64,000 bases of DNA from Termitomyces sp. T153 (GCA_018296165.2 JACKQL020000003.1:1488001-1552000); one strand, 5' to 3'. Positions 1 to 11,129 are shown, numbered from the stretch's first letter. Notes: generated from the sequence alone by a model not told the origin. Numbers and translations: made by a program.

Positions 1-1640
1 TACCATACTTATTAGGATTCACTATCTTATCAGGTACAGTACATTGATATCAGTCATTGATATGAGACTGAGTGATTCACTATCTTATCAGGTGCTTAAG
101 CTAGAGTTCTAACACACTCTTCATGAGAATGGGACCTGGGTCCAGTACTACTCAAATGTAAAACTTTGTGGATATGCATCAGGTGGGAGGCCTATTTGTT
201 ATCAATTTTTGTATTGCCTGTCAAGAATCCAGTAACCAGCTGTCCAGGGTGCAGGCAGTAATTCATCAATTTGCTCCATGTACAAGTGCTTGCAAGTGTA
301 GTTAGGGATCATGGCACTAGAGGGCAGCACCCTGATTTACAATTAATTGTTTTAAAAATTCAGAGGAGAACCTCTGCCAAGCTGGATAGGGGCTCTTGAT
401 CATGTTTCAAATGCTTGTTTGTCTATTTTTGGTAGTTCTATACCCTAGGACCTAAGTGCCAACCACAGATAATAGTATTCTAGATATCTGTAACATAAAG
501 CCCTACTCTGTTCCTAGCTCAAAGACCAAGTCTATTGATCCAAGCCCTCAATCACTACTTTTAGCTCAGCAACCATTAGACATGTACCTGCTGGTTCCAA
601 CATTCAGTCTTCCATAAAGGAGAATGTCTCTGATCAACCAGGTTATGCATAAGCTGGGTCTTTATGCAACTGTAGCCAATCCCACTTTCAGAGCTTCCAG
701 TCATATCCTCAAGGTCTGGGTCCCTAGAATTGCATATGCTCCAAGTTTGTCAATCAGGAGCTACACAAGTGCAAAGTATACAGCTACTAATGGTACTCTG
801 CATCTTATTTATTATAGCTAGATTTGAATTAGTACCTGTAATACACAATTGCATCTGTAAGTGGGTAACTACCCTATCATCTTCCCCATTCTAGATATAG
901 GTTCTATGGCTGAATAGAAGTCCAATGCACATTCTGATCCTACAAGTTCTGGTCCATCAAATGAAAGCTTCACCTTTTCTGCTTTTATCTGCTAGTTTCA
1001 ACAGTAAACCTTTTTCACAGTTTACAGGTATCTCTGAGGCAGTTTCCACCTTTACTCAACTTCTCTACTGGTTTTCAGGAACATCATGCTTTTCCCGAAG
1101 CCATTTTGTGCTTTTCTGGTTCTGGTTCTAATCTTTGATTGGTTTGGACCACACTTCTCCTTTTGGGTGATCTGCACTATGTGATATGATCCTGTTGCAA
1201 GGCAAAAATAAACAAACAATCCCATGTTGTCAAAGCATTTTCATGAACTACCTTTTGCTCCATGGGCCAATGATCTCTACATATGTGTTACTCTGTTTTG
1301 TCATCCCAAGATGGTTCTGCTGGTATGAAACATCATCTTCAAACGATTCACTTGAGTTCCTAATGCCTACCCCTGTCTTTCTTGGTATAGAGACATAGTA
1401 ACAGATAAAAGTTCAAAGAAGCAATGTTGAAATGGAAATATTATTGATAGGTGCATGAAAGCACTGATCATGCACAAAAGCCTCACAACCTGGATTTCGA
1501 AGCAGATCATTAATATTGTCCCTGGTTTCTACTCAGGGGTTCCATTGTCAGACCGAGAATCTAGGAAACATATGCTCTACTATAAAGAGTGCAAGTACTC
1601 CTATCACTCTAAGTCAAATACAATAAAATAAGTGGAGATG
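1..1640. other. CpG-poor non-coding stretch
   Basis: No reading frame here resembles a known protein, and the short open frames lack coding-like composition. The sequence is AT-rich and almost devoid of CpG, as in the transposon bodies elsewhere in the window, so it is probably old repeat-derived DNA. A 20-bp direct repeat lies at 16-35 and 74-93. Confidence 0.6.
16..93. repeat. 20-bp direct repeat pair, 58 bp apart
   Basis: The 20-mer GATTCACTATCTTATCAGGT occurs at 16-35 and again, identical, at 74-93. The context suggests a short local duplication; no function can be assigned. Confidence 0.8.
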
Positions 1641-1644
1641 CCAT

Positions 1645-1755
1645 GATACAGCAAAGTTCATAATGATAGGCCCGTTGAGTTTCTCTTGGTTAGTCATATT
1701 TGACGGGTGCTTCTGGCACGCTTTGTTTCCTTTCGGCAAGTGCGGCAGAAATCTA
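1645..1755 (+). repeat. MITE-like arm related to 45671-45926
   Basis: The segment starts CAGCAAAGTTCATAATGATA and runs through a TTTCTCTTGGTTAG motif and a GTGCGGCAGAA motif. The same series of motifs makes up the fold-back repeat at 45671-45926 and the partial copy at 46030-46115. It lies about 750 bp upstream of aquaporin copy A, and the fold-back copy lies about 550 bp upstream of the inverted copy A'. It has no coding potential. Confidence 0.6.
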
Positions 1756-1842
1756 AATCTACTTTTCAAACCATAATGTTAATTCTGGTAAGTACAACAT
1801 ACCCAGATCCAACTGATGCCTGATGACCTCGAGTTTCTCCAT

Positions 1843-1922
1843 CTGATCACTCGCCAAAGAAAGGAGTAACTGATCACTCTTCAAAAAAGGAGCAACTGAT
1901 CACCCTCCAAGAAAAGGAGCAA
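1843..1922. repeat. Three-copy tandem repeat of about 27 bp
   Basis: Three consecutive units begin at 1843, 1870 and 1896, each of the form CTGATCAC followed by a purine-rich run ending in GGAG(T/C)AA. Unit lengths are 27, 26 and 27 bp. Confidence 0.8.
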
Positions 1923-2446
1923 CTTGATCCAGAAGACAAGCAGGATGTTGCATATACTGCTCTTGCAATTTATCTTGGAGCATCGGGATCGCGTCAACGT
2001 GCTGCACGTAGGATTCGCCTCTACCCAACTCGATGCGACCTCCTCCCTGATCCACATAAGGACACTCCATGGCAGCAACTCTACAAAAGCAAAAGCCAGA
2101 ATTTGTGAGCATTTATTGCGGACCTCTGACTCGTTGAGCGCGACATGCACTAATTACTTGTGACCACATCATGCCCGGCAGTCCCAGCCGAATTCTGAGG
2201 ACATCTGAAGCCAAGGTTGAAGCTTGAAGAGGGTTGACACGCTGACATTCAAATTTTCGCGTATCCGGCGTATCTAACTTTTGGCATAGCGGCTACTTTG
2301 TTTGAAAAAGATCTGATGGATTCCAAACGTTATGGAAGGTTATCTACTATCTTTCCATTTCCAAATTTATATCAGAGAGTCCTGAATCTCTGCATACTAC
2401 TTTCCGGGACCCAGCCTAGTTAGCAAGGCAGAACGTGCCCCTGACC

Positions 2447-2453
2447 TATATAA
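2447..2453 (+). promoter_or_regulatory. TATA box of aquaporin copy A
   Basis: TATATAA lies 47 bp upstream of the chosen ATG at 2500. The equivalent motif is conserved upstream of the inverted copy A' (45172-45178), and paralogue B has TATAAA at a similar distance, which supports both the promoter and the start choice. Confidence 0.5.
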
Positions 2454-2499
2454 TGAATCCACGGTTCAAGAAATTCTTGAACGAGTCGCATCCCAAAAG

Positions 2500-3851
2500 A
2501 TGTCTCGATCCAAATCCTATACTTCAACTATCTCTCGAGCTCCCAACGTTAACGCTCATGGGTCATTTTTGACTTCGAGAGAGAACACCACTCGTAAGAA
2601 CTGGTGGTCGTCATACAGGTGTGTCGACACCATTCGTGGGCTTGTGCGCGGTTCCTGACCATAATACAGGCAGATGCTTCGGGAACCTGCTGCTGAATTT
2701 GCTGGAACCATGCTTCTCACCATCTTTGGCCTCGGGGTCAATTGTCAAACTGTTTTGTCGAGCAACGCTGGAGTATCTTCTTCTCCCAAGGGTGTGCGTT
2801 ACCCACATTTTTCAATCAACCAGGCTGAGACCTGACCATTTGTTCCAGGACTGGACCAGTGTGACCTTGGGATGGGGTGCTGGTGAGTTGCTTCCATAAG
2901 AACTGTTCTTCTTTCGTAGTATGATTATAACGTTCATAATTCTTTATAGGTATCGCATTGGGGGTATGGATTAGTGGTGGCATCTCTGGTGGTCACGTCA
3001 ACCCTGCAGTATGCTCTTTCTTCTAACCAGCGATCGTATCTCACTAAGAATGACAGGTAACATTGGCAATGGCGACCTGGCGCAAATTCCCCTGGAAGAA
3101 GGTACCAAGTTAGTCATATAGTATTGAGCTACACCAAATTCGTGACCTGTCTCGTCTTTTATTGTAGCTTACATCTTCGCACAATTGATGGGCGCGCTTG
3201 TCGGGGCTGCAATCGTCTACGCTAATTACTTCCATGCACTCGACGTCTTTGAAGGCGGAAGAGGTATCCGGACACTCAAAACCGGGGGCTTATTCTCGAC
3301 CTTTGCGGTAAGCTCAATTTGATTTCTATCAAAATGATTTGTATTCATTCTCAGACCTCAGGCGGACTACGTGACTAATGTATCAGCTTTTTTCTCTGTG
3401 TTCCTTGCGACTGCCATCTTGATTTTCGTTATTATCGCCTTTACAAATCGTGGCAACGCACACACACCTACCGTCTTGCTTCCCTTGGCGTTATTCATTA
3501 CCCTCGTCGGTATCGCTGCCGGCCTTGGTATGGATACTGGTACGTGTTGAGTCTCCCAAGTTTGGGTGCGATATTCATTTAACATGACTACAGGCTTTGC
3601 AGTAAATCCTGCGTGTGATCTTGGTCCTCGTCTCTTGACATCAATGGTTGGTTACGGAAAGGCTGTTTATACATTCCGTCAGCCAGTAATTGTTTGGTTG
3701 TTCATTCCCAAAGGCATGGTCTGATCATCAATTTAGCCAATATTGGATCTGGTGCCCCATTATTGCTCCGTTCTTGGGTGCCCAGTTCGGTGCTCTATTT
3801 TATGACGCTTTCTTGTATAATGAAGATGATGGGTTTTTCAACAAATTGTAA
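2500..3851 (+). CDS. Aquaglyceroporin-like MIP channel, copy A (decaying duplicate)
   Basis: This is a major intrinsic protein, a family of membrane channels for water, glycerol and other small solutes. Nine exons can be joined: 2500-2618, 2670-2793, 2849-2882, 2950-3008, 3057-3108, 3168-3307, 3362-3539, 3594-3681 and 3737-3851. They give about 302 aa with no internal stop. The first NPA motif is intact in SGGHVNPA (N110-A112). The second reads NPACD where copy A' and paralogue B read NPARD, so residue 243, the selectivity-filter arginine, is cysteine (codon TGT at 3614-3616; A' has CGT). The helix-4 glutamate seen in A' and B is valine here (residue 189). The donor of intron 8 is GC at 3682 instead of GT. 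A spliced protein could still be made, but with a damaged pore it is probably a pseudogene in progress. The family assignment is secure; loss of function is inference. Confidence 0.85.
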
Positions 3852-4434
3852 TTACCGACCTATCATCTTGGGCTTTTTGTCTGATGGTACAATTTAGTTC
3901 TTCAAGCAACTCTCTTGTTTCGGCGGTTTAGTAAGAGAATTCAGCGCTCATCTCTTTCTCATTTATCTTATCTGTGATCTATATGTTTGTATTTTCGTAA
4001 TGACTTCTCTGATCTTGATCTGATTGGTTGAATAATCTCATGGTCTACTAGTACCTATAACACAACATAGGCTTGAAATCTTGCAGTACGAGCTTTTAGG
4101 AATCACAGCGACTTTAGACGATGAACGGCGTTCTCCAACCTAACCCTTTTTTGATGGTGCTTCAAGGTATAACAGGTGTTACGAATAATTACGCAAGAAC
4201 AGATTGCATTTTCACGTGAGACTTCGGTTAAGTTGTTTGCTTCGCGTGCCAAATCTAAATATTTAACTGCAGCCATTCGCCACACAGGAAATGCGCCACG
4301 TAGTCTCCGACGGTCTCGGGTTATTTATAACAAGTAGCGGAACACAGGTTCCTGCTGGCCGGAGGCGGTAAATTGTCTTTTAGCTCTCATCACCAGACAT
4401 TCTTTTTGGGGTATACGACTCTCACAACTTCGAA

Positions 4435-4521
4435 ATGATGGAAGCCCGGGATGAAGCGGATCCATTGTTGCCTTCAAACATCGAATGTAGCCATGCCCTT
4501 CGAGTTGATGAGGAGCCCCAA
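4435..4521 (+). other. Possible orphan first exon (29 codons)
   Basis: An ATG at 4435 opens 29 codons that end at a plausible GTAAAT donor. The peptide contains ADPLLPSN, and the acidic-LLP style is common at the N-termini of fungal transporters. No downstream exons could be found before the promoter of paralogue B. The stretch is CpG-rich like host genes. It may be the stranded first exon of a gene broken by the duplication, or chance. Low confidence. Confidence 0.2.
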
Positions 4522-4817
4522 GTAAATTCTATGGGTCAAAATTGTCTACGTTTATGTGAGGGAATGACGTCTGCTAGGGAGAGATGATCTGTTTAGAGTC
4601 CTAGTGCAAAGTCGAAGTTAGTACACTGGCGCTTTTTAGGCGTTGCAGGGTACATCATTCATATTACCGAGGGTCCCGGTCAAGTGACATACAGGCTTAA
4701 CGTATGCCCCTCGTACGTACCAACATAGCTCGAATTGCGCACATGGAACGAGATCCGGGACACCATCGACTAAAACCCACTTTCCATTGCCACCATCACG
4801 AGACGTTTCTCATGGAA

Positions 4818-4823
4818 TATAAA
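4818..4823 (+). promoter_or_regulatory. TATA box of aquaporin B
   Basis: TATAAA lies 47 bp upstream of the ATG at 4870, the same spacing as the TATA motif of copy A. Confidence 0.5.
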
Positions 4824-4869
4824 GGCCCATAAAGAGGCAGGACATCGAAAAGCTGTTCTGAAGCCAATC

Positions 4870-6220
4870 ATGCGCCAGACAACCTCCTCTTTCGATCGTC
4901 AAATGAATCTACAAGTGGAAGACGAAAAAGAGCTAAGCGGGACTGGAGTACAGGTTGAGATCATGCCGGAGGTTTTGAACGAACATAACAGTTGGTGGAA
5001 GTACAAGTGAGTAATTTTATCAACCTGTACACGATAACCTCAACTTCATAATAGGCAAATGTTGCGAGGACCGCTTGCTGAGTTTGCAGGTGTCATGGTA
5101 CTCATCATCTTCGGCAATGGAGTCAACTGTCAAGTTGTTCTTTCAAGCAACTCAAGTGTGGCAGCGTCTCCGAAGGGCGTATGTGTTTTCCTCTCCTTTT
5201 GACCTTTTCACGGATCCAAGGGCTCGGTTCAGGATTACCTTTCTATAAGTTTTGGGTGGGCTGTTGGTTAGGTTCCATCTTTGATCTCCAGATGCTAAAC
5301 AATTAACTTTCTTCTGCAGGGACTGCAATGGGTGTTTGGATCAGTGCTGGAATCTCGGGCGGTCATATCAACCCTGCGGTACGTCTCTGAAGCCGGACCC
5401 CTTTGGTTCTCAAGGCCTTCATCGCTTTCCCAGATCACACTAGCATTCGCCACTTGGCGCGGATTTCCATGGAAGAAGGTGCCAGGTCAGCTACGCCGTT
5501 TCGTGTTGTGATCCACATTTCTAAATCTGAGACTAGCCTACATCTTTGCACAAGTGATGGGTGGCTTGGTTGGCGCTGCTCTCGTATACGCCAATTACTT
5601 CCACGCGATCGATATTTTCGAAGGAGGTAGAGGTGTTCGGACTCTTCAAACCGCAAGCCTCTTTTCCACTTATGCAGTATGCAAGTTCGACTTGAAAATC
5701 AAGTTGCAGCCCTCATGGACGATCTTGCAGCTGGATTACATGACTAACATATCGTGTTTCTTTTCGGAGTTCCTCGCAACTGCAGTACTGGTCATTCTGG
5801 TTCTTGCCACCATAGACGCAGGAAATTCTCCACCACCAAGCGGTCTATTTCCTCTTAGCTTGTTCCTTTTGATTCTTGGCATCGGTGCAGCATTGGGGAT
5901 GGAGACTGGTATGCTCATTCTCGGTTTTTCCTGTTCCTGCTCCCAGCTAAGCTAGCTCAATAGGCTATGCATTAAATCCTGCACGAGATCTCGGACCGCG
6001 TCTCTTAACCTCGATGGTTGGTTATGGTAAAGCTGTCTACACATTCCGCAAGTAAGAGAGATGCGGATCGTGTGTCCTGTCACTGATTGATAATGATTGT
6101 TGTAGTCACTATTGGATATGGTGCCCTATTCTCGGTCCAATTTTGGGTGCACAAGTCGGGGCCATGTTCTATGAGGCTTTCCTATACAACGGGAGGGATG
6201 GCCGATTCAATCAGCCGTGA
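4870..6220 (+). CDS. Aquaglyceroporin-like MIP channel B (intact paralogue)
   Basis: Nine exons give a 308-aa protein ending at TGA 6218-6220: 4870-5006, 5055-5178, 5233-5266, 5320-5378, 5434-5485, 5537-5676, 5731-5908, 5964-6051 and 6106-6220. All introns are GT-AG and about 48-54 bp. Exons 2-9 have the same lengths as those of copy A; exon 1 is 18 bp longer. The hourglass motifs are intact: SGGHINPA at the end of exon 4 (N116-A118) and NPARDLGPR in exon 8 (N246-R254). The aspartate after the second NPA-R is the usual mark of the glycerol-conducting branch. The helix-4 glutamate (E195) is present. Six membrane helices with a long loop rich in Gly and Arg (FEGGRG) fit the family. It sits about 1 kb downstream of copy A in the same direction, so A and B are an old tandem pair. 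The substrate cannot be read from the sequence. Confidence 0.9.
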
Positions 6221-6955
6221 GATCATCTGCTTTCATTTGAGGCTGCTTCCGAGTTGATGACGATTCATAGCCGCCGCGCGTCAAACAAACGAATTTTTGC
6301 GTTTGGGATGGTGTAACCTACGTAAAATATCGAAATCCATTTTACTTGTTTGAAACGAAATCCCAAGACATAATTCAACGAAATTTAAAGGGAAGATTTC
6401 CTTCCGCTCGATCAAAAATTTACTCCTGTCACTTTGAAGGTTCAGTGTAAGTCACGAATTCTTCGTTGTCTACATTCAATTCCTCAAAAAGATACCATGG
6501 AGATGGCGTATCATTCGAGGATCTCCCAAATCAAGGCTCAATGTAAAGTCACCCGCGACGATCCTCGACGGAAATCTTACTCAGACACCTTGTGACCTAT
6601 CCAGATAACGATAGCCCGGCGTTTCGATCCGACTGGTGAACGTGGTGGGCAAATGTTTCCATATCGCAAACAAGGAGTTGCAAAAGATTGAGCAAATCAA
6701 CACTTACAATACATCTAACCTTAAAAATTTGTAGACCAGTATCCTTGCTAGATGGTTATAAAGTCATTTGCGTAGAGTGTTTGTAAAATGTCCTCGGAAG
6801 GAAGCCTGATACGCAGGCGCAAAAAATCAAAACTTTGCGTCTGTTCGACACCTATATACAATTTGTCCTTCATTGTCTACTATGTTGTCCCTTGAGTGGC
6901 CTTGGCCACAGTTCCGTATTCTTTGGTTCCCGTCTTCTACACTCGCGGTGCCCTT
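6221..6955. other. Intergenic region without a recognisable gene
   Basis: CpG content is normal, as for host DNA. No spliceable reading frame or RNA gene could be recognised. The 3' end of aquaporin B and any terminator signals must lie here. Confidence 0.5.
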
Positions 6956-6959
6956 GCGC

Positions 6960-7300
6960 GTCAGATCGCAACACTCCTCCTCACTCCAAGTGTTCTGATC
7001 TGCTCCTCGCACGGGAACCTGGACATTCCTAGTATTTCTCGTAGCTTTATGAATTGCGGAGCAGGTAGTTTTGTGAAAATATCCGCGACGTTATTCTTGG
7101 TTATCGAGGTACTCGACGATTATCTCCTTCAAGGCGACGCGCTACCTTAGAAAATGATATATGATGTCGACATGTTTCATGCGCTGGTGAAGCATTGGGT
7201 CTTCTGGAAGATTTATCGCGGAATTTGTTGCGATCTGTTTTGCAGGGGAACCGTAAGTGTGCCTGGATCACTGTTAAATTCTCCGTTATATTAGCGGACA
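6960..7300 (-). pseudogene. Ty1/copia RNase H C-terminal fragment
   Basis: On the minus strand, frames with interruptions read like the end of a copia polyprotein: a PMLHQRMKHVDI block (normally HxRxKHIDI), then ALKEIIVEYL, then VADIFTKLPAPQFIKLRE, the usual end of the RNase H domain. A stop and a frameshift separate the blocks. The fragment keeps many CpG sites, unlike the full copia element at 35026-41709, and differs from it in sequence, so it belongs to another, younger copia family. No LTR was found beside it. Confidence 0.7.
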
Positions 7301-8041
7301 AAGGATCAATGTTACATTAAGACATTGGACAAGTACGCACATACATAGCACAGTACAACTAACGGACACCCTCACTCAATTATCTTATGGACCGAGAATG
7401 AGCCACTAATTTCTTGCATACATTTACCATACTAACTGTACCGAAAAGCGGAATACTTACTGGTATCCGTGGTTATTACAGAATAAAGTCAATTATATTA
7501 TGCAGTGAGGTCTAGTATCTGTGTTTATTAGGTGCACCCATAGTTTGGATTCCAACATGTTATGGGAAGTGTTGCTGCTTGGAGAAATTGGATCTGAACT
7601 TGTGCCTTGGCCTTATCTCCTGGGCCAATTGTCTGGCTATTTAAAAAATCTGATCAATGCACAGCTTGGGTAGAAATCTCTTGTTGTGTTCCTCAATTTG
7701 CACATTTTATCCTATCTTGGACATATTATGACTACCTGAAGCACTGGAATCACACCCCCTACCTCTTCCATGCCCCAGGAGCCCTTATTAACTTCTGGTC
7801 AGATTGCTAAGATGTTGCAAATTGATGATTCTTTTAACTCCCTAATATTGTTTGTGGCAAAGGTGACCATAAGTCTATAACAGAGAGCATCCTACTGACC
7901 TCCTACTTGAAACTACATTAAATCATACAAGCTATGGTCCATGCCTTCAGCATGGGCTGTGTAGTTCTTTCTAAGAATCAGACCTACCCTCACTTCATTT
8001 GGTTAGGTCTTCAATTTTTGATTCAATGTGGAGACCCAGGC
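7301..8041. other. CpG-poor non-coding region with a dispersed repeat
   Basis: No gene is apparent. The part 7926-8030, beginning near CAAGCTATGGTCCATGCCTT, is repeated in the same orientation at about 46314-46410, so it is a dispersed repeat. Loss of CpG suggests old mobile DNA. Confidence 0.5.
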
Positions 8042-8246
8042 TGTAAGGGCAACCTCTGGAGGCTGTGGCTTAATCACACAACTGGCAGAGGGAGATCCAA
8101 AGTCTATTCAGCACAGTACAATATCTACAAGCAGGACTACACACCTGGCAGAGGGAGATCTAAAGAGAACAAGTCTGAGGATTTCCAATGTCAGGGTTTG
8201 GAAAATCTACTCCAGTCACGTGATCTTGCCATGTGGGTTCTGCACA
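8042..8246 (-). repeat. Gypsy-1 3' LTR, first piece
   Basis: The piece starts TGTAAGGGCAACC and matches the 5' LTR at 18569-18842 up to the GCACA at 8242-8246, where the Ngaro element begins. The predicted R start (complement of AGAACAAGTCT at 8166-8176) lies 135 nt from the LTR edge, as in the other LTRs of this family. Confidence 0.85.
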
Positions 8247-8508
8247 TGATACGGGCAAGGTGAAGTGGGGTTGCCCAGGGTTAATTCAGGCGATGCTTAG
8301 ATCTCTGCAACCCTTCACACTCATCACATCTCCACTGTATGACTCTCTTTGTCTTTTCCCTTTTCTAATTTCCATTGTTCCATTGTTCATTTTTCTATAT
8401 ACTTGTGGGTGTAGTAATGATGAACCTCAGTTGTCTCACACTGCACTGCGCTCACAGTATCTAGACTTGACACCCACATTATGTTATGTGTAATCATCAT
8501 TTTAGATC
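8247..8508 (+). repeat. Ngaro split direct repeat A1
   Basis: The 262-bp segment matches A2 at 12461-12720. Its first bases contain a short hairpin, GGGCAA pairing with TTGCCC about 12 nt downstream. The same opening starts the second Ngaro element near 62215. Confidence 0.85.
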
Positions 8509-8701
8509 ATGCCTAATCTAAGCTATCGCTCATACTACACCTTGTATGAGAAAAGCCTCGTTACCTCCCGGAGCTCCAGATGGTCATTTCATTACAAATT
8601 CTCCTCACCCCATGACTCCTCCTCCAGCATCATCGGAAGCTGCTGCACTGTCAGCCAAAGAAGTGGCTGAGATTTGAAACTCTCACATTCAACTCCAGGA
8701 A

Positions 8702-9133
8702 TTGATGACACAGCTCCTTGCAAAAGTCAATGCCCAACCCCCTTCCTCTGCCTTCACAACCCTGCCAGTCCCTCAGCCCGGCCCCTTGCAAACAGAGGGA
8801 ATTTTTGTTCCCCCAATTGCAGCACCAGGAATAACTGGTACGTCATCTGCTGCACCTCTCTCCCTACAATCCTGTTTCCCTGATGTCAAGGCAGCAGTGC
8901 TAGCAGCAATAATCACCCACGAGCTCAAGGCTGTGGACCTACACAAGCTCAATCCAACCAACTGTGACAAAGAGATGGCGTATATGTTTAACAGGACAAC
9001 AAACCAATTCGGGGTTAGCAATCATGCAGCAAGGGATTACAAAACCCCTTTCTCAGTCTTAATCCCACTCCAGACTTACTTCTGGATTCTTGCCTTCCAT
9101 ATCGACAATGCGTTGGCCACAGACTCTCTCTGA
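8702..9133 (+). pseudogene. Ngaro Gag-like ORF remnant
   Basis: The open frame has a Pro-rich start and a conserved block QSCFPDVKAAVLAAIITHEL, which recurs in the second Ngaro element (near 62880-62940) as CFPDIEVAVIMAIITHEF. That pairing and its place at the front of the element support a Gag-like identity. Downstream frames (9140-9660) are broken and low in complexity. Confidence 0.6.
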
Positions 9134-9661
9134 GTCTACACTGAACAGTTATTGGAGCTCATTGCAGAAGATGAGTGGCCTTCTGTCCTGGCATACCACT
9201 CAGTGTTCTTCAACCACTGCTGAGCAGAGATGGCAGCTGGAGACTACTCGCAGTGGGGCTGGCATAACAGTGATCTCCTCTCAAAGCATGTCTATGCACA
9301 CCAGAAAGCCATGCTGGTCAAACAGAAAACCATGATGGCCAACCGCACCCCTCCCAACCCCAATGAGCCCTGTCGAAAATACAATGACAGAAAGTGTCTT
9401 TCCTCCCTATGCCCCTGGGGCTGACTCCATGCCTGCAGCTCCTGCGGCAAGATGGACCACGGGAAATTCCAACACAAGGATTAGGTGCATGGTGGGGTGA
9501 GTCTTTGCTCCTCTGCCATTACGGCTTGCCCAAGCCCCTCCTCTGGCACATTCATCATGTCTCCCAGTTTTTGCTTTCTGCACCCCATAGCACACTCACT
9601 TCCCATCCCCCCACCCCATGCCAACACTCAGCCCTGCGCCAACACTTAGCCCTGTGCCAAC

Positions 9662-10244
9662 ATGCCTATCCACAACACCTCCTCCTTGCCCCATGTCACG
9701 TCAATGCTCAACAGAGCAGCATGGTCTTACTACTTATGCGAGTACCCAGACCATCAATTTGCAAATACACTCTCTCAAATTATACAATTTGGCACAAAGG
9801 GCCTCAGCGGCCACCTGGGGTCAGAATGGTTTGCGGTGTGCTGCCCTCACCATCTGCACCATGAGCACATACAAGTTAAGGAAATGTTCACTGTCATTTA
9901 TGCCATCCTCTGTTGGGGCAACCATTTCCAAGGAGCACACATTGTTTTCCACATCAATAATGATGCCATATACAACATGATCTGCAACAATATGATACAG
10001 TCCATGGCCACAATGAAACTCATCCATCAATTGATTGTGCTAGCCTGCTGCCTTGATTTCTCCTTTTCTTTTGAGTGGCTTTCTTCATCTGAGAATTCAA
10101 TTGCTGATGTGGCTTCCCACTTTTCTTTCACCTGCATGTTCTTAATTGCCCCCTGGCTCAACCAAAAGCCAAGCTTGAAGCTCCTCTGCATTGGTGGTAC
10201 CAACAAAACTGGCAGCACCCCTAAACCATTGCATTTTACCTATG
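9662..10244 (+). pseudogene. Fused N-terminal RT scrap and RNase H of Ngaro
   Basis: The frame begins with a block like the start of the intact Ngaro RT polyprotein (AAWSYYLCEYPDHQFANTL; the second element has EAWSHYLKDYPD). It then jumps directly to an RNase H-like region, with KEMFTVIYAILCWG, HINNDAIYNMI and SSSENSIADVASHFS, the style of DIRS/Ngaro RNase H. About 1 kb that would hold the reverse transcriptase is absent, so this is an internal deletion. Confidence 0.65.
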
Positions 10245-11129
10245 GCATGGCTTGTGGCCAGCACGTGGCACACTTACTCCACTGGCCAGCATCAGTTCAT
10301 TCTCCACATCCAGCTCAACAACCTCTATAACTCAGATGGATCCATCCTACCCACCTCTGAACCAGCCATCTTGTCATGGGTCACAAGCCTTGGTGGTCAT
10401 GTCCAGCCCAAGACCATCAAGGCATACCTCTCCACAGTACAATCCCTCCATGTCAATGCCAATCTCCCTTTCATGTCCGTTGAGTCCCCACTGGTCCAGC
10501 GCCTCATCAGGGGCATCAAGTGGTACCACAGCAAGCGAGATCATCACCCCATTCAGCCCATCACGCTCCCAGTCCTCACCTCCCTCCCTGCTCAGCTCAG
10601 CCCTGGAGTCACTCTTGGCCATACTGCAATATATGCCGCATGCTGCCTGGCCTACTCAGGCCTCCTCTGCAGTGGCAAATTCATGGTTGGGAAAGGAGGT
10701 AAGTACAATGCCAGCCTCAATCTTTCATGGAGTGCAGTCCAGTTTCTGCCTGACTTCAAACATGCAATGCATGCACTCTTCACTCTCTCCACATCCAAGA
10801 CTGACCCCTTTTGTAAAGGCATTACCATCACTGTCACCGCAGTGCCAGGACACCCAACATGCCCCATCACCATGCTCAAAGCTCTCTTCACAGAGCTCCC
10901 TCAGGCAGGCAACGCCCTCCTATTTGAGCAACCAGATGGGAGAGCACTCACATACTCCCACTTCATCAACTCTATCTGTGATGCACTGTCTAAGGCAGGT
11001 ATCAACCCCGGCCTCTACACTGGCCACAGCTTCAGACAGGGGGCAGTCTTAGCCACTGCCACAGCAGGTTACTTGGACTATGAGGAGGGGGAACCAGCAC
11101 TCAATAACTTGCTAGGACTCAAGAATTAA
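10245..11129 (+). pseudogene. Ngaro tyrosine recombinase, inactivated
   Basis: The order of motifs fits a DIRS/Crypton-type tyrosine recombinase: a WHTYSTGQ N-terminal block, SYTVQ-like helix region, an arginine-I box now reading AYSGLLCSGKF (family usually LRSGEF), a lysine block STSKTDPFCKG, and the HxxR box GHSFRQGA. The first catalytic arginine is cysteine, consistent with CGC to TGC, and the neighbouring Glu is Lys. After TATAGYLDYE the frame runs into repeat B1, so the C-terminal segment with the nucleophilic tyrosine is gone. The protein cannot be an active recombinase as it stands. Confidence 0.75.

Larger units (their letters stand above)
2165..4310 (+). repeat. Left arm of inverted duplication containing aquaporin copy A
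   Basis: This block is repeated in inverse orientation at about 43300-45455. Similarity includes the upstream region, all nine exons and eight introns of the aquaporin gene, its 3' flank and part of an unidentified neighbouring sequence, and it fades near 2165 and 4310. Two arms of about 2.15 kb therefore bracket roughly 39 kb of mostly mobile DNA. The exact edges are estimated by eye. Confidence 0.85.

Noticed and set aside
5554..5955. Single-exon 133-codon gene
   Set aside because: It is exons 6 and 7 of aquaporin B read through an intron; the spliced model fits the family over its whole length.
7926..8030. LTR of a further element
   Set aside because: It is repeated at 46314, but no TG/CA ends, target duplication or internal coding region could be tied to it, so it is listed only as a dispersed repeat.
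10252..11052. A 266-codon Ser/Pro-rich open frame overlapping the Ngaro recombinase
   Set aside because: It is an alternative frame of the recombinase region; only the other frame shows ordered recombinase motifs.
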